DNA of 60,000 nucleotides from Nematostella vectensis (Eukaryota; Cnidaria; Anthozoa; Actiniaria; Edwardsiidae), in the NCBI RefSeq assembly GCF_932526225.1, contig NC_064039.1, positions 4,727,001 through 4,787,000 of the forward strand, in the 5' to 3' direction. The notes under the pieces are model-generated. The model was not told where the DNA came from. It was given only the letters and a program-made list of their open reading frames with translations, and made no database searches. Shown here piece after piece: positions 47,001 to 59,000 of this stretch (position 1 is the first letter of the stretch; every line of letters starts with the position of its first letter). The translations under genes and the position numbers were made by a program.

Positions 47001-50000
47001 ACGTACCTTTGTGCCAGCGGCTCTGGGAACGAGATTGACGTGTTTATACAACAATGCTAGTGAATTTAATTTATAAAAGACGTCTTTTCGACCCCCTTCT
47101 TTCTCCCCTCCTACTCCCTCTCACCCTCCCCCGCGTTCGCCTCCTCTGACCTCTGCGACGCCCTGGGTCCCCGAGGACGAACTCACACCTCGATTTTTTT
47201 TTGGAACAAGCCAGTATGTACTAGAAAAATGCAAGTAAGTTGACGGGTATGCTTAAGTTTAGCCACCCGTAGATACCACACAAATCAAGCCTCTAGTTTT
47301 TAGGCTCCTTCGCAGTCGCTCTGACCTCTGTCACGCAATGCGATTGAGCTTAGCCTATTGCGTGACAGGTGACCAAGGTTAGAAAGAGTGCGCAATAGAC
47401 TACTAGATGTGAGCGTGCGCTCGGTTTGAAGCGTGCGCTTTGAAAACTACATTTTCAATAGACGCACTGGAGACGACACAGCAAGGCAGAGTCCATAATC
47501 CTTGTTTTAATTACATGTGACGCTCATGTAACGTCATTACCCTGGGCACCAGAGGCTCTCCGGAGGCCTTTTTTATTTGGGGGGGGGGGGGGGGGGACGT
47601 GACATTAATGGACTGTCACGGTCGCGCTCACTGGAAAGTGCGAATGGTTCTCAGGATATGACGTCATTTGTTTTGCATGACAGACACGCGTACATCGGCC
47701 ATTCCTATTGTTGTCTTTTTTTACAAGGTTATGCACCAGAAATTCCAGGCGTCGGATTATCCGAGCTCTGATGATTTAGGAACAGCTGTGGAGTGCTTAG
47801 GAAAGGTAAGTGAAGGTATGGAGCGAATGTTACGACTCTGCATGTTATTGATGCTTGTTGTTATTATCATCTCTAGCTGTTGCTCCTAGACTACACGCTC
47901 CCTGTTAACGGTGTGGAATTTGTAACACTCCTCTGTGCTGCCATCAACCACGTCTATTCCCTTTTGCGAGCAGGTGAGAGCAACAACGACGAAGACAACA
48001 AAGTCATTACTAAGCAGAAATGACAACTGCGACAACAACAAAGAACGCTTGAGGCCCGTTTGCACGCATATTTGTGGTACGATTCGTGGGCTGCAGTCTC
48101 TCTCTCATGTAGTTATCAATATTTCATACGTTCCTCTATTTTGCGCGCTCATGTTTTGTCGTCATCTACAATAAAAAGGAGCTATTGATTCCAGTTTTGC
48201 TATGACCATGTATGTTATGTACTGGACATCCTTGCCTATTTATTTTATATCGATTCTGTAAAATAAATATTGGCAAAATAAAACCATGAACCATATGCAA
48301 AGAGAGGGAGATAAATGAACAAGCATGCATGGTTTATAGTGTTGCGCATTATGACTTTGAAGGCTTGTTGTCTCAGTATTGTCACTCTACAATACGGCCT
48401 TGTCTGGTTGGTAATGTGAGCCTGCTGTATTTTCTGTCAGTGGCATTACACGCGCATGAGCACTTAACGCACGACTGTGAGGATGATGACGCACTCCAGG
48501 AATCCGCCGAGTTTCAAACCATTACATTCGCCTGTGACCAAATATCGGACCTAGTCCACTACGTCCACACGCAGCTAGAGCCTGGGCCGAGCTCGTCCTC
48601 TGTCCTTCCGCTGTTTTTGATGGCGCCGTTCAAGTCCGCCATTGTTGGCCTTGCGCGGCGACCTCTCGTGAATAGCTACGCGCGCACACCGCCGCTCGTG
48701 TGGAAGTTCGGGTGGATGCCGACTCCGGAGGGTCCACTCAAAACCGAGCTTCCGCCCCTTCCGATAGAGATTCTCAAGGAAAAGGACGTATTGAATGAAT
48801 TTGTTATACGCGTCAATATACTAGGTGAGTTATACGCATCAGTATACTAGGTGAGTTTGTCATACGCGTTGTATACTAGGTGAGTTTGCCATACGCGTCA
48901 GTATACTAGTTGAGTTTGCCATACGCGTCAGTATACTAGGTGAGTTTGTCATACGCGTCAGTATACTAGGTGAGTTATACGCGTCAGTATACTAGGTGAG
49001 TTTACCATACGCGTCAATATACTAGTTGAGTTTGTCATACGCGTCAGTATACTAGTTGAGTTTGCCATACGCGTCAGTATACTAGTTGAGTTTGTCATAC
49101 GCGTCAGTATACTAGGTGAGTTTGTCATACGCGTCAGTATACTAGGTGAGTTATACGCGTCAATATACTAGGTGAGTTTGTCATACGCATCAGTATACTA
49201 GGTGAGTTTGTCATACGCGTCAATATACTAGGTGAGTTATACGCGTCAGTATACTAGGTGAGTTTGTCATATGCGTCTGTATACTAGGTGAGTTTGTCAT
49301 ATGCGTCTGTATACTAGGGGAGTTTGCCATACGCGTCAATATACTAGGTGAGTTTGTCATATGCGTCTGTATACTAGGTGAGTTTGTCATACGCGTCAGT
49401 ATACTAGGTGAGTTATACGCGTCAGTATACTAGGTGAGTTTACCATACGCGTCAATATACTAGTTGAGTTTGTCATATGCGTCAGTATACTAGGTGAGTT
49501 TGTCATACGCGTTGTATACTAGGTGAGTTTGTCATACGCGTCAGTATACTAGGTGAGTTATACGCGTCAGTATACTAGGTGAGTTTGTCATATGCGTCTG
49601 TATACTAGGTGAGTTATACGCGTCAGTATACTAGGTGAGTTATACGCGTCAGTATACTAGGTGAGTTTGTCATACGCGTCAGTTTACTAGGTGAGTTATA
49701 CGCATCAGTATACTAGGTGAGTTATACGCGTCAGTATACTAGGTGAGTTTGTCATACGCGTCAGTATACTAGGTGAGTTATACGCGTCAGTATACTAGGT
49801 GAGTTATACGCGTCAGTATACTAGGTGAGTTATACGCGTCAGTATACTAGGTGAGTTTGTCATACGCGTCAGTATACTAGGTGAGTTATACGCATCAGTA
49901 TACTAGGTGAGTTATACGCGTCAGTATACTAGGTGAGTTTGTCATACGCGTCAGTATACTAGGTGAGTTATACGCGTCAGTATACTAGGTGAGTTATACG

Positions 50001-53000
50001 CGTCAATATACTAGGTGAGTTTGTCATACGCGTCAGTATACTAGGTGAGTTATACGCGTCAGTATACTAGGTGAGTTATACGCGTCAGTATACTAGGTGG
50101 GTTTGTCATACGCGTTGTATACTAGGTGAGTTTGTCATACGCGTTGTATACTAGGTGAGTTTGTCATACGCGTTGTATACTAGGTGAGTTTGTCATACGC
50201 GTTGTATACTAGGTGAGTTTGTCATACGCGTCAGTATACTAGGTGAGTTATACGCGTCAGTATACTAGGTGAGTTTGTCATATGCGTCTGTATACTAGGT
50301 GAGTTATACGCGTCAGTATACTAGGTGAGTTATACGCGTCAGTATACTATGTGAGTTATACGCGTCAGTATACTAGGTGAGTTTGTCATACGCGTCAGTA
50401 TACTAAGTGAGTTATACGCATCAGTATACTAGGTGAGTTATACGCGTCAGTATACTAGGTGAGTTTGTCATACGCGTCAGTATACTAGGTGAGTTATACG
50501 CGTCAGTATACTAGGTGAGTTATACGCGTCAGTATACTAGGTGAGTTATACGCGTCAGTATACTAGGTGAGTTTGTCATACGCGTCAGTATACTAGGTGA
50601 GTTATACGCGTCAGTATACTAGGTGAGTTATACGCGTCAATATACTAGGTGAGTTTGTCATACGCGTCAGTATACTAGGTGAGTTATACGCATCAGTATA
50701 CTAGGTGAGTTATACGCGTCAGTATACTAGGTGAGTTTGTCATACGCGTCAGTATACTAGTTAAGTTTGTCATACGCGTCAGTATACTAGGTGAGTTTGC
50801 CATACGCGTCAATATACTAGTTGAGTTTGTCATACGCGTCAGTATACTAGGTGAGTTTGCCATACGCGTCAATATACTAGGTGAGTTATACGCGTCAGTA
50901 TACTAGGTGAGTTTGTCATACGCGTCTGTATACTAGGTGAGTTTGCCATACGCGTCAATATACTAGGTGAGTTTGCCATACGCGTCAATATACTAGGTGA
51001 GTTTGTCATACGCGTCAGTATACTAGGTGAGTTATATGCGTCAATATACTAGGTGAGTTTGTTATACGCGTCAGTATACTAGGTGAGTTTGCCATACGCG
51101 TCAGTATACTAGGTGAGTTGTCATACGCGTCAGTATACTAGGTGAGTTATACGCGTCAATATACTAAGTGTGTTGTATGCGTCAGTATACTAGGTGAGTT
51201 AAACGCGTCAATATACTAGGTGAGTTATACGCGTCAATATAGTAGGTGAGTTTGTCATACGCGTCTGTATACTAGGTGAGTTTGTCATACGCGTCAATAT
51301 ACTAGGTGAGTTTGCCATACGCGTCAATATACTAGGTGAGTTTGCCATACGCGTCAATATACTAGGTGAGTTTGTCATACGCGTCAGTATACTAGGTAAG
51401 TTATACGCGTCAATATACTAGGTGAGTTATACGCGTCAATATACGTGAGTTTGTCATACGCGTCAGTATACTAGGTGAGTTTGTCATACGCGTCAATATA
51501 CTAGGTGAGTTTGTCATACGCGTCAGTATACTAGGTGGGTTAAACGCGTCAATATACTAGGTGAGTTTGTCGTACGCGTCAGTATACTAGGTGAGTTTGT
51601 CATACGCGTCAGTATACTAGGGGAGTTTGCCATACGCGTCAGTATACTAGTTGAGTTTGTCATACGCGTCAATATACTAGGTGAGTTATACGCGTCAATA
51701 TACTAGGTGAGTTATACGCGTCAATATACTAGGTGAGTTTGTCATACGCGTCAGTATACTAGGTGAGTTATACGCGTCAGTATACTAGGTGAGTTTGTCA
51801 TACGCGTTGTATACTAGGTGAGTTTGTCATACGCGTCAATATACTAGGTGAGTTTGTCATACGCGTCAGTATACTAGGTGAGTTTGTCATACGCGTCAGT
51901 ATACTAGGTGAGTTTGTCATACGCGTCAGTATACTAGGTGAGTTATACGCGTCAGTATACTAGGTGAGTTTGTCATACGCGTCAGTATACTAGGTGAGTT
52001 ATACGCGTCAGTATACTAGGTGAGTTATACGCGTCAATATACTAGGTGAGTTTGTCATACGCGTCAGTATACTAGGTGAGTTATACGCGTCAGTATACTA
52101 GGTGAGTTATACGCGTCAGTATACTAGGTGGGTTTGTCATACGCGTTGTATACTAGGTGAGTTTGTCATACGCGTTGTATACTAGGTGAGTTTGTCATAC
52201 GCGTTGTATACTAGGTGAGTTTGTCATACGCGTTGTATACTAGGTGAGTTTGTCATACGCGTCAGTATACTAGATGAGTTATACGCGTCAGTATACTAGG
52301 TGAGTTTGTCATATGCGTCTGTATACTAGGTGAGTTATACGCGTCAGTATACTAGGTGAGTTATACGCGTCAGTATACTAGGTGAGTTATACGCGTCAGT
52401 ATACTAGGTGAGTTTGTCATACGCGTTGTATACTAGGTGAGTTTGTCATACGCGTCAGTATACTAGGTGAGTTATACGCGTCAGTATACTAGGTGAGTTT
52501 GTCATATGCGTCTGTATACTAGGTGAGTTATACGCGTCAGTATACTAGGTGAGTTATACGCGTCAGTATACTATGTGAGTTATACGCGTCAGTATACTAG
52601 GTGAGTTTGTCATACGCGTCAGTATACTAAGTGAGTTATACGCATCAGTATACTAGGTGAGTTATACGCGTCAGTATACTAGGTGAGTTTGTCATACGCG
52701 TCAGTATACTAGGTGAGTTATACGCGTCAGTATACTAGGTGAGTTATACGCGTCAGTATACTAGGTGAGTTATACGCGTCAGTATACTAGGTGAGTTTGT
52801 CATACGCGTCAGTATACTAGGTGAGTTATACGCGTCAGTATACTAGGTGAGTTATACGCGTCAATATACTAGGTGAGTTTGTCATACGCGTCAGTATACT
52901 AGGTGAGTTATACGCATCAGTATACTAGGTGAGTTATACGCGTCAGTATACTAGGTGAGTTTGTCATACGCGTCAGTATACTAGTTAAGTTTGTCATACG

Positions 53001-56000
53001 CGTCAGTATACTAGGTGAGTTTGCCATACGCGTCAATATACTAGTTGAGTTTGTCATACGCGTCAGTATACTAGGTGAGTTTGCCATACGCGTCAATATA
53101 CTAGGTGAGTTATACGCGTCAGTATACTAGGTGAGTTTGTCATACGCGTCTGTATACTAGGTGAGTTTGCCATACGCGTCAATATACTAGGTGAGTTTGC
53201 CATACGCGTCAATATACTAGGTGAGTTTGTCATACGCGTCAGTATACTAGGTGAGTTATATGCGTCAATATACTAGGTGAGTTTGTTATACGCGTCAGTA
53301 TACTAGGTGAGTTTGCCATACGCGTCAGTATACTAGGTGAGTTGTCATACGCGTCAGTATACTAGGTGAGTTATACGCGTCAATATACTAAGTGTGTTGT
53401 ATGCGTCAGTATACTAGGTGAGTTAAACGCGTCAATATACTAGGTGAGTTATACGCGTCAATATAGTAGGTGAGTTTGTCATACGCGTCTGTATACTAGG
53501 TGAGTTTGTCATACGCGTCAATATACTAGGTGAGTTTGCCATACGCGTCAATATACTAGGTGAGTTTGCCATACGCGTCAATATACTAGGTGAGTTTGTC
53601 ATACGCGTCAGTATACTAGGTAAGTTATACGCGTCAATATACTAGGTGAGTTATACGCGTCAATATACGTGAGTTTGTCATACGCGTCAGTATACTAGGT
53701 GAGTTTGTCATACGCGTCAATATACTAGGTGAGTTTGTCATACGCGTCAGTATACTAGGTGGGTTAAACGCGTCAATATACTAGGTGAGTTTGTCGTACG
53801 CGTCAGTATACTAGGTGAGTTTGTCATACGCGTCAGTATACTAGGGGAGTTTGCCATACGCGTCAGTATACTAGTTGAGTTTGTCATACGCGTCAATATA
53901 CTAGGTGAGTTATACGCGTCAATATACTAGGTGAGTTATACGCGTCAATATACTAGGTGAGTTTGTCATACGCGTCAGTATACTAGGTGAGTTATACGCG
54001 TCAGTATACTAGGTGAGTTATACGCGTCAATATACTAGGTGAGTTTGTCATACGCGTCTGTATACTAGGTGAGTTTGTCATACGCGTCAATATACTAGGT
54101 GAGTTTGTCATACGCGTCAGTATACTAGGTGAGTTTGTCATACGCGCCAATATACTGAGGGAATTTGTCATGCGATTAATTTACGGTTACATATGATTAC
54201 GATTATTCTGGTGATTATGATATTATGATTATACCGAGGTGGTAAGAGTAACGTTCACGATTTTTGCGTTGATTTTAACCATTGTCATGTTAGCATATGT
54301 GATGTTTAATATAAATGCAATGTTATTGTGGGGATTGGGTGATGATCGAGCTGTCGCTTGGTTGAACTTTCAGGATGGATAAACCGTCAGCAGTTCGAGG
54401 AGACCTGGGCAGCACTGCTTGGAGTTCTCAGCTCGCCTCCTCTACCAGATAGCGTCACACCCGAGGTTCGTCCATATTTTCATCATTTACCGTAGTCATG
54501 AGATTTCTTTGCTTTGTGCAAATTTTGGCATTTTGTGATTTGTGCCTTGATGTACCTTACCAAGCAACAGTGCAATGGAAAATGAGAGATAGAATCAAGA
54601 GAGCATAAGATAAGAGAGGGACACTTTGATATTACCCGCGCGCCATGTCGCGTCCGAATCCGGCTATTTTTAGTAACCACCACCCCACCACTGCGCGTGA
54701 GGATTTGCTCCTTTTATTTTGACCTACTCCCCCGCGGGTTGCGTGTTGTTGTTTTGCAAACTCGATAGGAATGAAAAGAGATCATGTAAAATAACTCGAA
54801 AGAAGAAAACAGGTCTAACTTAAGTTACCAAGATTGGCAAATATACCCACAGAAATCTAAATCCCTGAATAGTTTGACTGTTTTGTTTGCCTGAGCGGCG
54901 AAGTCAAATTAGAAAGAAAAAACCGACGAGAGATAAAATGGCTGTGATACTGCGTTTGATTGAAATCCCGACACCAGCTTGTATAATAACAACATAATAA
55001 TACAACATATAATAATAACAACATCATAGAAGTACAGTAATATCTCCCTCTTTATTTCCTCACTTTTACAAAAGCTCAGATACTTCAGCTTGCTGGCTTT
55101 GATCATCACAAAAATGCATTCCCTCGCTACAAGGATAGTTTTATGAAATGTATTTTTTTGGATTCCTTCTCAATTCACAGGAATACTCACAAAAATCAAT
55201 ATTATATCTAATGTCTAACTTACAGATTTCGTTTGACCATTAGGAAGATAATGAATATTGAGAAACCAGGAAGAAGCAGCAAGTTAGAGCAAAATCGGTG
55301 ATTAAAGCGCGAGGTTTTCCGCTCTTGATTATGAATGAAGTCTCGTTTTGGAAATCTTGCAATCCTCGAAGTACTACAACCCCTTAATAAACCGCAACTC
55401 CTTGATGCTAGAATGAAATTTTCGATGGTATTTGCGCAAATAGGGTGTTTTTTTTTCGGTTTCAAGTCACAAAATAGCGGCAAACAACAAGATGTAAATG
55501 CCAAAGCGCGGGGGTAGGGTGAGTAAAAATGCTCACGCGCATTGGTGGGGTGGTGGTTACTAAAAATAGCCGGATTCGGACGCGACATGGGGCGCGGGTA
55601 ATACCAAAGTTTCTTTCTCTTATCTTATGCTCTCTTGATAGAATACAATAGGGGACTTGCGCTAAGAGATCACGTGACCTTTTTGGGTGGCAAATTCAAA
55701 ACAAAATGATCAAAGAAAAAATTCAGAAATAACTGCGCCCGTCACACCAGAGAACGACCAAGAAATAAAATCTTTAAATAAAACTAAACCTTTCTGAAAA
55801 AAGGGATCTGTTTTTTTCGTAACCGCTGAATAAGTTGCTTTTTGTTGCTGTTATTTTGCCGCCAAAAGCCTGAGCGCGCGCTAGTTTGCCGCCCAAACAG
55901 TCACGTGATCTCTTAGCGCAAGTCCCCTATTATTACCATTTTTTGGTAAAAGTGCACACCTCTCGATTGTTTGATTTCCTTTTTTTGGAAACCCTTGGGC

Positions 56001-59000
56001 CTTAGTACACTTTTCGAGCCCTAAATTGCCTACTACTTTCCAAACACCCCAAGTACTACTTCAAATGTTATTAAAATCCCTGTAAATATGCTGCATCTGT
56101 ATAGCATAAATATCTCACCTGCATACACGACACTTCGTATTTGTTACTCCGCCCCCACCGCCACCCCCCCCCCCCCCCCCCCAATCCACCCCTCGCCCCA
56201 TGCAGGGGACTTGCGCTAAGAGATCACAACACTTTTTGGGTGTCAAACTAGCGCGCGCTCAGGCTTTTAGTGGCAAAATAACAGCAACAAAAACCCAGAA
56301 AGGTCACGTGATTTCTTAGCGCAAGTCCCCTATTAAGTACAACTAGAATGACAGTATCTCCAGGTTTAAGTTCCAACCAAGAACACTTCTTTCGAACACT
56401 GCTAGGAGGACATGGAAGCCACGCATGCGTGTTGTTTAGCCATCCGCTGCATCTCGTCACTGCTGCTTCAGACTACGCTCTATCCTGCATCCGGGAACTG
56501 TACGGCCAGCGGTTACCTCCATGGGCCGCGCCATCGCGACTTGCCATTCCTCGGCAGTAGGTGAGCAGCTCTCTCAAGTTCCCACTTTATGCAAGAACAA
56601 AGAAAAGCACTTATAAAAGCACTTATATAGAGCTATTAGCGGGAGGTATTATTCCCGCTCAATATTGGAGGACAAAGTTTAGGATAAGTTCTCGAAATAT
56701 AATCTAAAAACTACGTTTTATACTTTATAAAACAAATTCAATCGAAAATATTACAATAGTTTCCCAAATCAGCTCGTGAAAATTGATGATGGCGGCTGAT
56801 AGAACTTTTACTCTTCTTTTCGCTTGAGGGATGCGTCATCCATAGCCTGAATTGTCGCTTTCTTATCCAACATAAGCAAACGACCCTGTAGGCGTACGCC
56901 AGCCAGATACACAATAAAATACAATAATCTTTAGAGGCTTACATTTTAACCTTTGTAGTTGTACTGCGATAGCTTAGCTTTTCTCGTGTGCAGGGGGAAC
57001 TTGTAATTGTTCTGTGATAGCTTAGCTTTTCTCGTGTGCAGGGGGGAACTTGTAATTGTTCTGTGATAGCTTAGCTTTTCTCGTGTGCAGGGGAACCTTG
57101 TAATTGTTCTGGGATAGCTTAGCTTTTCTCGTGTGCAGGGGGAACTTGTAATTGTACTGCGATAGCTTAGCTTTTCTCGTGTGCAGGGGAACTTGTAATT
57201 GTACTGCGATAGCTTAGCTTTTCTCGTGTGCAGGGGGAACTTGTAATTGTACTGCGATAGCTTAGCATTTCTCGTGTGCAGGGGGAACTTGTAATTGTAC
57301 TGCGATAGCTTAGCTTTTCTCGTGTGCAGGGGGAACTTGTAATTGTACTGCGATAGCTTAGCTTTTCTCGTGTGCAGGGGGAACTTGTAATTGTACTGCG
57401 ATAGCTTAGCTTTTCTCGTGTGCAGGGGGAACTTGTAATTGTTCTGCGATAGCTTAGCTTTTCTCGTGTGCAGGGGGAACTTGTAATTGTACTGCGATAG
57501 CTTAGCTTTTCTCGTGTGCAGGGGGAACTTGTAATTGTACTGCGATAGCTTAGCTTTTCTCGTGTGCAGGGGGAACTTGTAATTGTTCTGCGATAGCTTA
57601 GCTTTTCTCGTGTGCAGGGGGAACTTGTAATTGTACTGCAATAGCTTAGCTTTTCTCGTGTGCAGGGGGAACTTGTAATTGTTCTGTGATAGCTTAGCTT
57701 TTCTCGTGTGCAGGGGGAACTTGTAATTGTACTGCGATAGCTTAGCTTTTCTCGTGTGCAGGGGGAACTTGTAATTGTTCTGCGATAGCTTAGCTTTTCT
57801 CGTGTGCAGGGGGAACTTGTAATTGTTCTGTGATAGCTTAGCTTTTCTCGTGTGCAGGGGGAACTTGTAATTGTTCTGTGATAGCTTAGCTTTTCTCGTG
57901 TGCAGGGGGAACTTGTAATTGTTCTGTGATAGCTTAGCTTTTCTCGTGTGCAGGGGGAACTTGTAATTGTACTGCGATAGCTTAGCTTTTCTCGTGTGCA
58001 GGGGGAACTTGTAATTGTACTGCGATAGCTTAGCTTTTCTCGTGTGCAGGGGGAACTTGTAATTGTACTGCGATAGCTTAGCTTTTCTCGTGTGCAGGGG
58101 GAACTTGTAATTGTACTGCGATAGCTTAGCTTTTCTCGTGTGCAGGGGGAACTTGTAATTGTTCTGCGATAGCTTAGCTTTTCTCGTGTGCAGGGGGAAC
58201 TTGTAATTGTACTGCGATAGCTTAGCTTTTCTCGTGTGCAGGGGGAACTTGTAATTGTTCTGTGATAGCCTAGCTTTTCTCGTGTGCAGGGGGAACTTGT
58301 AATTGTTCTGTGATAGCCTAGCTTTTCTCGTGTGCAGGGGGAACTTGTAATTGTACTGCGATAGCTTAGCTTTTCTCGTGTGCAGGGGGAACTTGTAATT
58401 GTACTGCGATAGCTTAGCTTTTCTCGTGTGCAGGGGGAACTTGTAATTGTTTTGCGATAGCTTAGCTTTTCTCGTGTGCAGGGGGAACTTGTAATTGTTC
58501 TGTGTTTCTGTGTCATGGTAGGGCCGGCAAAAAACTCGCTGTCGTACGTGGAATAATGGAGGAAGAGTTCATCACTTCTTGCTGTGCTGGGTGAGTGCGT
58601 TTAGTTTGGTAGGCAGTTAACCTAAAACGCTCTACTTCGATACTACGCTACTACGGTCGTAGTAGAAAAACGTTAGTCATATAAATCTGGCCTGGTATAA
58701 TTTCACCATTGTCAATTCTTTCTCTACATTGCACCACGTACCTCTCTCAATCCTTTCCCTGTATTCTCTGTATTGCAGCACGTACCTCTCTCAATCCTTT
58801 CCCTGTATTCTCTGTATTGCAGCACGTACCTCTCTCAATCCTTTCCCTGTATTCTCTGTATTGCAGCACGTACCTCTCTTAATCCTTTCTCTGTATTTCT
58901 TATATTGCAGCACATACCTGACTCACGAAGAGCTCCAGCATGAGCGCTCTGCCAGCCTGCATCGCACTAACAGCTTTACCCAAAATCACGGAAGCACGGC

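Noticed and set aside
48825-54160. CRISPR-like regular repeats
   Set aside because: Units are directly adjacent without unique spacers, in a eukaryotic intron; this is a minisatellite.
56348-56560. 70-codon ORF over HTT exon 51 in a different frame
   Set aside because: The frame required by exons 50 and 52 matches huntingtin; the longer ORF is a shadow.
57167-58516. 449-codon minus-strand ORF of a 16-residue repeat
   Set aside because: It is the translation of a 48-bp minisatellite whose period is a multiple of three; no non-repeat coding sequence, no start context and it lies in an HTT intron.
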